A stretch of 17,200 nt of DNA from Acidimicrobiales bacterium (GCA_021604885.1 BQJV01000020.1:1-17200); one strand, 5' to 3'; counted from the stretch's first letter, positions 1 through 6,870 are shown. Translations and numbers: made by a program. Notes: generated by a model not told the origin, from the sequence alone.

Positions 1-1352
1 AAGCCCTCGGGCACGCCGGTCCCGGCATCGACGACCCGCATCTCGAGATCCTTGCCGGCCTGGCGGAGCGAGACGGTGACGTCGCCGGCACCGATCGAAT
101 GGTCGATGGCGTTCTGCACGAGCTCGGTCAACACCACGGCCAGCGGCATCGCGACGTCGCCGCCGAGTTCGCCGAGCGAGCCGACGATCTCGACTCGGAC
201 GGGCCGCTCGGTCGACCCGAGGCCTTCCTCGACCATCCGGACCACGCGTCCGGCGACCGCATCGAAGTCGACGACGTCCGCCGTGTCGGCCGCGAGCGTC
301 TCGTGAACGATCGCGATCGAGCCGATGCGGCGAGCGGACTGCTCGATCGCGGACTTCGCCTCGGCCGTCTCCAGCCGGCGTGACTGCAGCCGCAGGAGGG
401 ACTGGATCGTCTGGAGGTTGTTCTTCACCCGATGATGGATCTCGCGGATCGTCGCGTCCTTCGACACGAGCAGCTTGTCGCGGCTGCGCAGCTCGGAGAT
501 GTCCCGCAGGAGCAGGACCGCGCCGCTGACGCGTCCGTCCTCGACCAGCGGGTGACACCGCGCGATGACCGCGGTGGTCCCGCGCTCGAGTTCCTCGACC
601 GTGCTGTGCCGAGAGGCGAAGGCACGGCGCACCGCGTGGTCGTTGGTGCCGAGCTCGCCGAGTGTCCGACCGACGACATTGGCGTGCACACCGATCCGAT
701 GCAGCGCCGAGGTCGCGTTGGGGGACGTGTATTCGATGCGCTGCTCGCGGTCGAGGATGACCACACCGTCGCCGACCCGTGGTTCGCGGAACTCCCCGAC
801 ACGCTCGGAGTGCTGGAGGGGGAAGGCGCCGGCGGCCACCATCACGGCGAACCGCTCCCAGACGTCGCGGTACCGACGTTCGACCGGGTTGGGATGTCGC
901 AGCAATTGTGGGTCGCTCTCGCGGGCGAGGACGGCGATCACGGCGTCGTCGCGGCGGACGGGGATGTAGTCCACCGTGATCCGCGCGCCGATGTCGTCGA
1001 GGTCCTCCTCCACGGTCGGGTCGCCTCGACCCGGCGGCGGCGCGGCGGACCGAGGAACGAGTCCCTCGGCCCGCTCGCCGTCGCGGAACGCCCGCCGGAG
1101 CTGCGGCCGGCTGTCGGCGGACACCACCGAGCCCACGGGGTCGGTGACGTGGACCGTGCTTCCCGTGACCGAGCGCATGTGACCGAGCACGACGAACGAC
1201 ACCGCAGATTCGTCCACGGGCGCGTAGAGCAGGAGATCCGAGAACGACAGGTCGCTCAGCAGCGACCAGCCGCTGACGAGCCGGAGACAGTGATCGACGG
1301 CCGCGTCGTCGAGCGCCGTCGTTCGGCGGGCGAGCTCCTCGAGTCCCGCCAT
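1..1352 (-). CDS. pdtaS: PdtaS-like sensor histidine kinase, C-terminus cut by window edge
   Basis: Cytoplasmic histidine kinase of the HisKA_2 (HWE-like) group. The 450 visible residues show a GAF-like N-terminal domain (about 1-145), a PAS domain (about 190-285), and the H-box motif HHRVKNNLQ with the likely phosphorylated His at 307. The HATPase follows, with its N-box (LTELVQNAIDHS, about 406-418) and the first G-box (DAGTGVPEGL, about 441-450), where the window ends. The domain order and H-box position match mycobacterial PdtaS, which phosphorylates the ANTAR antiterminator PdtaR; no ANTAR protein is in this window. There is no membrane segment. The ATG at 1350-1352 lies 9 bp after the DUF3107 stop with no clear Shine-Dalgarno, so it probably depends on translation from upstream. 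It is the last visible gene of the mrp-DUF3107-pdtaS run. The family call is firm; orthology with PdtaS is inferred from architecture. Confidence 0.85.
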   Translation of the reverse strand, partial: MAGLEELARRTTALDDAAVDHCLRLVSGWSLLSDLSFSDLLLYAPVDESAVSFVVLGHMRSVTGSTVHVTDPVGSVVSADSRPQLRRAFRDGERAEGLVPRSAAPPPGRGDPTVEEDLDDIGARITVDYIPVRRDDAVIAVLARESDPQLLRHPNPVERRYRDVWERFAVMVAAGAFPLQHSERVGEFREPRVGDGVVILDREQRIEYTSPNATSALHRIGVHANVVGRTLGELGTNDHAVRRAFASRHSTVEELERGTTAVIARCHPLVEDGRVSGAVLLLRDISELRSRDKLLVSKDATIREIHHRVKNNLQTIQSLLRLQSRRLETAEAKSAIEQSARRIGSIAIVHETLAADTADVVDFDAVAGRVVRMVEEGLGSTERPVRVEIVGSLGELGGDVAMPLAVVLTELVQNAIDHSIGAGDVTVSLRQAGKDLEMRVVDAGTGVPEG

Positions 1353-1361
1353 CGCCGTGGG

Positions 1362-1589
1362 TCAGCCGAAGCCGATGGGGCTACCGCCCTCGGGGCCGAT
1401 CTCGACGAACGCGATGCGACTCGACGCCACGCCGAACTCGCCGCCCTTCTCGTCGGTGAGCCACAGCGTGTCCGCCGTGCCCGCGAGGGCCGCCTCGATC
1501 TGCGCCTTGACGGCGTCGCGATCGGCGTCGTCGGCGAGCTTCACGCCGATCTCGCGGGGATGGTCGGTGACACCGATTCGAACGTCCAC
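1362..1589 (-). CDS. DUF3107 family small protein
   Basis: A 75-residue protein starting MDVRIGVTDHPREIG and ending in RIAFVEIGPEGGSPIGFG. This pattern matches the actinobacterial DUF3107 family, including the mycobacterial protein Rv3208A (TB9.4), in length and in both terminal motifs. Its biochemical role is not known to me. It is acidic, has no signal peptide or membrane segment, and should be cytoplasmic. The start is a GTG (1587-1589) 19 bp downstream of the mrp stop, with only a weak purine-rich stretch before it. It sits between mrp and the PdtaS-like kinase on the same strand, so co-transcription from the promoter at 2755-2760 is likely. The family call is strong; function is open. 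Confidence 0.86.
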   Translation of the reverse strand: MDVRIGVTDHPREIGVKLADDADRDAVKAQIEAALAGTADTLWLTDEKGGEFGVASSRIAFVEIGPEGGSPIGFG

Positions 1590-1608
1590 AGGGACTCGCT
1601 TTCTTGTC

Positions 1609-2748
1609 TCAGCTGATCTTGAGCTCGGGGTGCGTGCGCTTGGAGGGCTTGTGCGACTCGACCCACTCTGCCATCTGCGCGAACACGACGGATGCTTCGT
1701 TCTCCGGGTCGACCGCGACGATCGGGCGACCCTGATCGGAGCCCTCCCGCAGCGCGATGGTCATCGGCACCTGGCCGATCATCTCGACGTCGAGCTTCTC
1801 GGCGAGGTCGGCGCCACCACCGGCACCGAACAGGTAGTACCGGGTGTCGTCGTCGCCGGTGAACCAGGACATGTTCTCGATGACGCCCTTCACCGCGATG
1901 TTGACCTGATCGAACATGAACGCCGAGCGCTGGGCGACCCTCTGCGCAGCCGGGTTCGGCGTTGTCACCACATAGGCCTCGGCCGTGGGCAGGAACTGCG
2001 CCAGCGACAGCGAGATGTCGCCGGTGCCCGGCGGCAGATCGACGAGCAGGAAGTCCGGCTCGTCCCAGTACACGTCGGTGAGGAACTGCTCGAGCGCCTT
2101 GTGGAGCATCGGACCGCGCCAGATCACCGGCTGGTCCTCACGGGCGAAGAAGCCCATGGAGATGCAGCGCACGCCGTGGGTCTCCGGCGGAACGATCATG
2201 TCGTCGATCACGGTCGGGGCGTGTTCGACACCGAGCATCCGCGGGATCGAGAAGCCCCAGACGTCGGCGTCGACCACCGCGACCTTGTGACCACGTTGCG
2301 CAAGGGCGATGCCGAGATTGGCGGTGACGCTGGACTTGCCGACACCACCCTTGCCGGACGCGATCAGCAGCGTGCGGGTGCGGTTGCCGGGCTGGGCGAA
2401 CGGGATGGCGCGGCCCTCGGCATGGCCGTGGGCCGGCTGGGATCCCGCGGTCGCCGCGGGGTCGCCGTGGAGCTTCTCGCGGATCGCCGCCCGCTGTTCG
2501 TCGTTCATCACGCCGAAGTCGATCGTGACGACGTTGATGCCGTCGAGCGCGGTGGCCGCATCGCTCACGCGGGTCTGGATCTCGTTGCGCAACGGGCAGC
2601 CGGCGATGGTGAGGTCGATGCCGACATCGACGTGGGCGCCGTCGATGGTGATGGAGCGCACCATGCCGAGATCCACGATGCTGCGGTGCAGCTCCGGATC
2701 CTCGACGGGGCGGAGCGCCTCGATCACCTCGGCCTCGGTCACGGTCAT
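1609..2748 (-). CDS. mrp: Mrp/ApbC iron-sulfur cluster carrier ATPase
   Basis: A 379-residue cytoplasmic P-loop ATPase that in known family members carries and transfers Fe-S clusters. Residues 1-85 form a MIP18/DUF59 domain with the conserved Cys51 in IAGCPL. After a linker, the deviant Walker A GKGGVGKS lies at 132-139, with VVDADVWGFSIPRMLG at 158-173, LLVDLPPGTGD at 234-244 and VIENMSWF at 289-296. Classical Mrp proteins have a CxxC just after VIENM that bridges the dimer's cluster. Here the segment reads FTGDDDTRYYLFGAGGG with no cysteine, as I recall for mycobacterial Mrp, so cluster ligation must differ. The ATG at 2746-2748 is 6 nt behind a TATTCT box and has no Shine-Dalgarno, suggesting a leaderless mRNA. 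It is the first gene of a three-gene run and diverges from a SufR-like regulator. Confidence 0.93.
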   Translation of the reverse strand: MTVTEAEVIEALRPVEDPELHRSIVDLGMVRSITIDGAHVDVGIDLTIAGCPLRNEIQTRVSDAATALDGINVVTIDFGVMNDEQRAAIREKLHGDPAATAGSQPAHGHAEGRAIPFAQPGNRTRTLLIASGKGGVGKSSVTANLGIALAQRGHKVAVVDADVWGFSIPRMLGVEHAPTVIDDMIVPPETHGVRCISMGFFAREDQPVIWRGPMLHKALEQFLTDVYWDEPDFLLVDLPPGTGDISLSLAQFLPTAEAYVVTTPNPAAQRVAQRSAFMFDQVNIAVKGVIENMSWFTGDDDTRYYLFGAGGGADLAEKLDVEMIGQVPMTIALREGSDQGRPIVAVDPENEASVVFAQMAEWVESHKPSKRTHPELKIS

Positions 2749-2753
2749 GCGGG

Positions 2754-2760
2754 TAGAATA
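2754..2760. promoter_or_regulatory. Overlapping bidirectional -10 elements, leaderless on both sides
   Basis: On the plus strand TAGAAT (2754-2759) is followed by 6 nt and then the GTG start at 2766. On the minus strand TATTCT (2760-2755) is followed by 6 nt and then the ATG start at 2748. Both boxes keep the critical T, A and final T of a -10 element, and both predicted transcription starts fall on the first base of the start codon. No good -35 is visible on either side. The start codons are 18 bp apart, leaving no room for a leader or Shine-Dalgarno. Boxes and spacing are seen directly; promoter activity is inferred. Confidence 0.7.
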
Positions 2761-2765
2761 CCGGG

Positions 2766-3500
2766 GTGGACAGTGCTTCCCCGCAGCCGGATTCCGGCTC
2801 GCTGAGCCCGACCGAGTTCGCGTCGGCCGTCACGGCGATCACCAGCGCGTTCGGCGACCCGACCCGTCGTGCCATCTACCTGTTCGCCCACGAGCAGCCC
2901 GACGGCGTGACCGCGGGCGAGACGGCGACCCATTTCGACCTCCACGCCAACGTCGCCCGCCATCATCTCGACAAGCTCGCCGCCGGCGGACATCTCGGGA
3001 TCGAGCTCGCGAAACCGTCCGGCGGCGTCGGCCGCCCGTCCAAGCGCTACCGGGCCACGAGGGACCACGTGCAACTCGAGGTGGCAATCCGCCATGACGA
3101 CATCCTCGTGTCGCTGCTCGGTCGTGCCCTGGCCCTGCTCCCGCCCGAGGCCGCCGAGGAGATGGCCGAGGAAGTGGGCATGGAGTACGGCAAGGCGATG
3201 GCGGCGGCGCTCGACCCCTCGGAGACCCATCGCTCCTATCAGGGTGCGCTCCACGCCGTCGCCGACGCCCTCTCGGCCCACGGGTTCGCGGCTCGGGCCG
3301 AAGCCACCGACGACGAGTACCAGATCGTCGCCCAGAACTGCCCGTTCGGCGACGCGGTCGTCGAGCACCCCGTGATCTGTGCGGTCGACCGCGGCATCGT
3401 GCGCGGCATGTTGGCGCTGCTGCACGGCCCCGCCGGGGCCGACACGGCCTCGTCGAAGCCCCAGGGCGACGACATCTGTGTCACCCACGTCACCCTCTGA
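2766..3500 (+). CDS. SufR-like winged-helix regulator with putative Fe-S cysteines
   Basis: A 244-residue DNA-binding protein of the ArsR/SufR-type winged-helix group. The N-terminal helix-turn-helix (about 22-80, with FGDPTRRAIY and ANVARHHLDKL) is followed by a wing GVGRPSKRYRAT (87-98). The C-terminal half carries three cysteines, C192 (NCPF), C205 (VEHPVIC) and C238 (DICVTHV). The C-X12-C spacing of the first pair matches SufR, a repressor that binds an Fe-S cluster and controls Fe-S assembly genes. The usual third Cys of the four-Cys SufR pattern is absent; C238 probably corresponds to the last one. The GTG start at 2766 has no Shine-Dalgarno but sits 6 nt after TAGAAT, so leaderless translation is likely. 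Divergence from mrp suggests it controls mrp and itself. Cluster binding is inferred. Confidence 0.78.
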   Translation: MDSASPQPDSGSLSPTEFASAVTAITSAFGDPTRRAIYLFAHEQPDGVTAGETATHFDLHANVARHHLDKLAAGGHLGIELAKPSGGVGRPSKRYRATRDHVQLEVAIRHDDILVSLLGRALALLPPEAAEEMAEEVGMEYGKAMAAALDPSETHRSYQGALHAVADALSAHGFAARAEATDDEYQIVAQNCPFGDAVVEHPVICAVDRGIVRGMLALLHGPAGADTASSKPQGDDICVTHVTL

Positions 3501-4013
3501 TCAGGCGGCGCGGCGCTCCACGCTGCGGCGTTCCCAGCCGACCTTCGTCCAGTCCTGATGAACACGGCGGTCCCGGCCGATGCGACGATCGGTGTCCGTG
3601 GCGGTCTCGGTCGCGTGCGCCGAGATCCAGTCGCCGAGATCCTCCAACTCGTGGGCGAGTTCGCCGAGCCGGTTCATCGTGACCACCGCGAACGCGCCGG
3701 CCGAGGCCAGGTCACGAGGCTGCCACTCGTCGTTCACCACGAGCAGCACCCGGGTTGCCGGGTGTGCGGCGCGGAGGCCCACGATCGATTCGAGTCCGCT
3801 CGGGCCGACGAGATCGTGTTCGACGACGACGACGTCGGGCGCGAAGTGACCCACCAACCGCTCGCCGTTGACACCGGTCTCCGCCGCGCCGACCACCGTG
3901 TAGCCGGCATCGACCACCAGCTGCTCCAGCAGATCGATCTGTGTCGCGACGATCACCGCGCTGCGGGAAGCACCGCTCCCGGCCGCCGCCACTTCACCCA
4001 TCTCACCAGTCAT
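3501..4013 (-). CDS. Degenerate (pseudo-)receiver domain protein with basic tail
   Basis: A 170-residue protein with a CheY-like fold pattern at about 18-130 (SAVIVATQIDLLEQLV, APDVVVVEHDLVGPSGLESI, RVLLVVND, AGAFAVVTM). Aligned to receivers, the phospho-acceptor Asp is replaced by Glu65, the acidic pair after strand 1 is lost (ATQ), and the conserved Lys after strand 5 is not evident, so normal phosphorylation is unlikely. The tail (143-170) is rich in paired arginines (RRIGRDRR, WERRSVERR) and might bind nucleic acid or an acidic partner. No output domain is recognised. ATG at 4013 is chosen because GGAGG (4021-4025) lies 7 nt upstream; an in-frame GTG at 4016 is only 4 nt away. Its stop abuts the stop of the SufR-like gene. 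Receiver family is fairly certain; function is unknown. Confidence 0.75.
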   Translation of the reverse strand: MTGEMGEVAAAGSGASRSAVIVATQIDLLEQLVVDAGYTVVGAAETGVNGERLVGHFAPDVVVVEHDLVGPSGLESIVGLRAAHPATRVLLVVNDEWQPRDLASAGAFAVVTMNRLGELAHELEDLGDWISAHATETATDTDRRIGRDRRVHQDWTKVGWERRSVERRAA

Positions 4014-4020
4014 CACGTCA

Positions 4021-4025
4021 CCTCC
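4021..4025 (-). promoter_or_regulatory. Shine-Dalgarno GGAGG for the pseudo-receiver gene
   Basis: CCTCC on the plus strand reads GGAGG on the minus strand, 7 nt before the ATG at 4013. It decides between that ATG and the GTG at 4016. It is one of few strong ribosome sites in the window; most genes here appear leaderless or coupled. Confidence 0.7.
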
Positions 4026-4045
4026 AACGCACTCCCATTCCTAGT

Positions 4046-4081
4046 GGCCGAACCGCGCCGGCCGCATGGGCCGAACGGCCC
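4046..4081. repeat. GGCCGAAC direct repeat with GC-rich inverted repeat
   Basis: The octamer GGCCGAAC occurs at 4046-4053 and 4069-4076, 23 bp apart start to start. The second copy sits inside the inverted repeat GGGCCGAACGGCCC (4068-4081). This lies between the divergent pseudo-receiver and sixA genes, where a shared operator would be expected. The repeats are seen directly; a regulatory role is a guess. Confidence 0.4.
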
Positions 4082-4127
4082 CTTTCCGCGATGCACGGTT
4101 CGATGGCAGAGCCCCTCCCATCACCCA

Positions 4128-4133
4128 TACACT
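4128..4133 (+). promoter_or_regulatory. Candidate -10 element for sixA
   Basis: TACACT ends 9 nt before the GTG start of sixA, so a start of transcription 6-7 nt after the box leaves almost no leader. No Shine-Dalgarno precedes the GTG, which fits near-leaderless expression. No convincing -35 is seen. Confidence 0.45.
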
Positions 4134-4142
4134 CTCGGCACC

Positions 4143-4622
4143 GTGTCCCTGTACCTCGTGCGCCACGCCCATGCCCTCGACCGGAGCGGCTGGAGCGTCG
4201 ACGACCTGGACCGGCCGCTCAGCGATCGGGGCCGAAGCCAGGCCGCGCTGATCGCGACGTTCTTCGCCGATCACCACGTGCGGGCGGTGTACTCGTCGCA
4301 GGCGATCCGCTGCGTCGACACGGTCGCGGCGACGGCCGACACACACACGCTGGAGGTCGAGGTTCGCCGCGAACTCACCGAGGGTGCCCGACCCAACGAT
4401 CTGCTCGAACTCCTGCGCGAGGAGGCGGCGGTCGACGGTGACGTCGTGCTGTGCAGCCACGGTGACCTGATCCCCGAGGTCCTGAACCGACTCCTGCGCG
4501 ACGGCATGGCCGTCCTCGGGCCCCGCGGGTGCGAGAAGGGCAGCGTGTGGGAGCTGGAGACGCGCGGTCGCGACATCACCCGCGGCGTGTACACGGCGGC
4601 GCCCGGCCACGTCACCGCCTGA
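4143..4622 (+). CDS. sixA: SixA-type phosphohistidine phosphatase
   Basis: A 159-residue histidine phosphatase of branch 1. It begins MSLYLVRHAHALDRSGWS, giving the catalytic R7-H8 pair of the RHG-type motif. R56 lies in YSSQAIRCVDTV, E80 in RELTEGA, and the second catalytic His is H106 in VLCSHGDLIPEVL. Length and motifs fit small SixA proteins, which remove phosphate from phosphohistidine (in E. coli a histidine-containing phosphotransfer or PTS protein). The substrate here is unknown; small nucleotide or sugar phosphates cannot be excluded. The GTG at 4143 is chosen because it begins the conserved first strand and lies just behind TACACT; the reading frame stays open further upstream, but that part overlaps the divergent gene. 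The stop is 5 bp from the stop of the convergent Crp-type gene. Confidence 0.85.
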   Translation: MSLYLVRHAHALDRSGWSVDDLDRPLSDRGRSQAALIATFFADHHVRAVYSSQAIRCVDTVAATADTHTLEVEVRRELTEGARPNDLLELLREEAAVDGDVVLCSHGDLIPEVLNRLLRDGMAVLGPRGCEKGSVWELETRGRDITRGVYTAAPGHVTA

Positions 4623-4627
4623 GGCGA

Positions 4628-5326
4628 TCAGCGTTGGCCGACCATTGCCGCGAGGCGAGTGGCATCGAGCATGCGGATACGGCGGTAGCCGGTCTCGATG
4701 AAGCCGTCGGCCTCCAGCCGACGAAGCGATTGATTGACGCTGGTGCGCCGTGCGCCGAGCAGGCGCGCCAGAGTCAACTGGCTGACTGCCACACCGTCGT
4801 CGTCGGCCTCCCGTAGGAGCCACGAGGCGACCTGGCGGTCCAGGCTGCCGGCCAGGAGGTCGCTCACCCGGTCCTGCATGCCCGCCATCCGACCCGCCAG
4901 CGACACGAGCCACCGACGGGCGAGCATCGGACGCCGGCCGAGGAGGCCGAACAGCGTCACGGAGTCGATCGACAGGACAACACAGTCATCGACGGCGCGG
5001 GCTTCCGTCGGTTCGCCCGTCCGCAGGAACAGCGGCACGTCACCGAACACGGAACCGCCCCGGAGCAGCTGAACCACCGCGTTGCGGCCGCCGAGGTCGC
5101 GCGTCAACTCGACCATGCCGTCACGCAGAATGTGCACCCGCTCGGGAAGCGCATCCCGCGCGTAGATGACGGTCCCACCGGCGTAGCGATCCTCGGTCAG
5201 ATGGCTCGCGAGCTCCTCGAGGTCCTCACACGACAGGGGGGCGAGGTCACCGCGGCCCAGACACCCGGCGAGCCAGCTGACAAGGTCGGTGTCGGGCGCT
5301 GACGGGGTGGTTGATGTGATCGCCAT
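4628..5326 (-). CDS. Crp/Fnr-family transcription regulator
   Basis: A 232-residue regulator with an N-terminal cyclic-nucleotide-binding fold (about 27-125, including ILRDGMVEL and GGSVFGDVPLF) and a C-terminal Crp-type helix-turn-helix (about 162-215, VSQLTLARLLGARRTSVNQS then LRRLEADGFIETG). Where E. coli Crp has the Arg-Ser pair that holds the cAMP phosphate, this protein reads PTEARAV, so cAMP binding in the classical way is unlikely. There is also no Fnr-type N-terminal cysteine cluster (only C22 and C33). The ATG at 5324-5326 has no clear Shine-Dalgarno and lies 57 bp after the DUF3179 stop on the same strand, so the two may be co-transcribed. It is convergent with sixA. Family is firm; ligand and targets unknown. 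Confidence 0.87.
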   Translation of the reverse strand: MAITSTTPSAPDTDLVSWLAGCLGRGDLAPLSCEDLEELASHLTEDRYAGGTVIYARDALPERVHILRDGMVELTRDLGGRNAVVQLLRGGSVFGDVPLFLRTGEPTEARAVDDCVVLSIDSVTLFGLLGRRPMLARRWLVSLAGRMAGMQDRVSDLLAGSLDRQVASWLLREADDDGVAVSQLTLARLLGARRTSVNQSLRRLEADGFIETGYRRIRMLDATRLAAMVGQR

Positions 5327-5383
5327 GGTGTCGCAACCCGCCGATCACCCGTCGTGTTCCCGAGGGCAGCAGCGGGCGCTGGG

Positions 5384-6715
5384 TCAGCGGCCGACGATCG
5401 ACACGTCCGGCTCGAATGCCGCGATGGCGAACCAGAACGTGTCGAGGTGCTCGATCGGCGTGAGCCGGGCGTCGGATCCGGCGACGTCGCCGCCCAGGAC
5501 GTCGAAGGTGAGACCCGACGTGCGATCGAGGAACCCGTCGTCGGTCCGCTCGAGATCCAGCGGCACCCCGTCGAGTTCGGCGAGGAACACGTTCGAGGCG
5601 CCCTGGTCGTAGCCCTCCGCGATCTGGCGATGGTCGAGGGGACTCGCGGTCCCACGGTCGTTGACGGCCACGAGTCGGCGCCCGTGGGCTTCGAACTCGA
5701 TCACGCCTGCCGCAATGAGATCCACGAGGGGGATCGAGACGGCCGGTTCGTCGTCGTCACGGACGACGACGACGCGCTCCTTGGGCGGGAGCCGGTCGTC
5801 GAACTCGCCGTCGTAGAGGAAGGGCCGACCTTCGGCGTTGTCGTAGCCGCCGTAGGGGTTCGTTCCGTAGTCCCGTGCCCGGTGCCCGGTGTTGCGGGTG
5901 AGCACGAGCCCGTCGGGATGGATCTCGCGGAAGTCCTCCCAGGAGATCGTGCTGATCGGGAACGTCTCCAGTTCCGCGCCGACGAGCACCCCGGCGACCG
6001 ACGTGCCGTCGTAGTGCGTCCACAGGCTCTCGGTCTGGCGGTCGTACATGACCATCGAGGAGTTGTAGAGCCGGCCGGAGGTGCCGAAGTCGAGGATCCG
6101 GTCGCCGAGCCGCCGGTCGTAGGCGAGCGCCGAGTTGCAGAGTGGGCAGTAGCTGATCGTGACCGGGACGTCCGCGACGGTGTCGTTCACCAGCTCGTGC
6201 CACGTCATGATCTGGATGGGGTAGGCGCGCGCCTCGTCACCGAGCTCGAACGCGAGGACGGCCTCACCCGCCGCCAGCCAATCGACCGACGCCGCCGACT
6301 GGAAGAGCGGCTCGTCGATCGCCGGAATGCCATCGGGCGGCGGCCCGCCGGAGAGCACACGGTCGAGATCGATCAGCGCCGGCTCGAACACGTCCTGGCG
6401 CGCGTCGTCGAGCGCGGACGGTACGTCCTCACGCTCGGTCGAGCTGATCCGGGTGACGGCGAACTCCGCGGGGTCGGCATCCGGGTCGAGCGGGTCGCAC
6501 AGCACGGCGTCCACATCGGGTTCGAACGCCGACGCGGCGGAGCAGTCCCCCACCGCAGCGACCGAGCCGTCGGCGTCGTCGCCCGCACCGTTCTCGGCGG
6601 GGTCGGGGTCCGGATCGGCGGTCTCGGCGTTGGAGGCGTCGTCTCCGCACGCAGTTGCGAGGACCGCCAGGGCGACGGCGACAACGAGCAAGCGGCGGGG
6701 CCGGCGGAGACGCAT
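5384..6715 (-). CDS. DUF3179 domain lipoprotein
   Basis: A 443-residue exported lipoprotein. The N-terminus is a basic stretch (MRLRRPRR), a hydrophobic segment and a lipobox LATAC with Cys23 as lipid anchor, then an acidic low-complexity linker (about 24-60). The DUF3179 region (about 115-440) has ITY-like strands around ISYCPLCNSALAYDR (C190 and C193), DFGTSGRLYNSSMVMYDR (209-226) and ESLWTHYDG (229-237). This cysteine pair with neighbouring histidines (TWHEL, H173; H234) is a family hallmark and could bind metal or form a disulfide; the role is unknown. ATG at 6715 is chosen because it begins the signal peptide; the frame remains open upstream to an ATG at 6844, but those 43 residues are not signal-like. 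No Shine-Dalgarno is visible. The Crp-type gene follows 57 bp downstream. Confidence 0.86.
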   Translation of the reverse strand: MRLRRPRRLLVVAVALAVLATACGDDASNAETADPDPDPAENGAGDDADGSVAAVGDCSAASAFEPDVDAVLCDPLDPDADPAEFAVTRISSTEREDVPSALDDARQDVFEPALIDLDRVLSGGPPPDGIPAIDEPLFQSAASVDWLAAGEAVLAFELGDEARAYPIQIMTWHELVNDTVADVPVTISYCPLCNSALAYDRRLGDRILDFGTSGRLYNSSMVMYDRQTESLWTHYDGTSVAGVLVGAELETFPISTISWEDFREIHPDGLVLTRNTGHRARDYGTNPYGGYDNAEGRPFLYDGEFDDRLPPKERVVVVRDDDEPAVSIPLVDLIAAGVIEFEAHGRRLVAVNDRGTASPLDHRQIAEGYDQGASNVFLAELDGVPLDLERTDDGFLDRTSGLTFDVLGGDVAGSDARLTPIEHLDTFWFAIAAFEPDVSIVGR

Positions 6716-6762
6716 GGAAGCGGAACCCGTCGGCGGAGCGCTCGCTTCCCTGCATCCCCCGA

Positions 6763-6799
6763 CGGTGGCGAGACTGTCGCCACCGCGACCATCCTGGTC
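6763..6799. repeat. Two adjacent inverted repeats in a divergent intergenic region
   Basis: A perfect 9-bp inverted repeat has arms at 6763-6771 (CGGTGGCGA) and 6777-6785 (TCGCCACCG) with loop GACTG. Two bases later a 5-bp repeat GACCA/TGGTC (6787-6799) follows. They lie in the 170-bp gap between the divergent DUF3179 and unknown genes, 48-84 bp from one start and 87-123 bp from the other. They could be an operator or a leader hairpin. I see no convincing -10 box in this gap. Confidence 0.5.
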
Positions 6800-6870
6800 A
6801 CGCCGGCTTCCCTGTCGACGTTCCGGCACAGGCACGCCGACCACGGATGCATCCGCCGAGTGCGGAGACG

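Noticed and set aside
432..2805. Plus-strand frames opposite the kinase, DUF3107 and mrp genes
   Set aside because: The minus strand encodes the H-box, Walker A and other family motifs. The plus-strand products have none.
4068..4089. Possible plus-strand terminator GGGCCGAACGGCCC followed by CCTTTCC
   Set aside because: No plus-strand gene ends upstream; it lies between divergent genes and the T run is too short. Kept only as a repeat.
3558..4142. Upstream extension of sixA to 3558
   Set aside because: It overlaps the opposing receiver gene and the first conserved strand of SixA begins at the GTG at 4143.
4628..5326. Classical cAMP-responsive Crp
   Set aside because: The Arg-Ser pair that contacts cAMP phosphate is missing at PTEARAV.
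6716..6844. Longer start for the DUF3179 protein at 6844
   Set aside because: The extra 43 residues would hide the signal peptide; the ATG at 6715 begins a proper lipoprotein signal.
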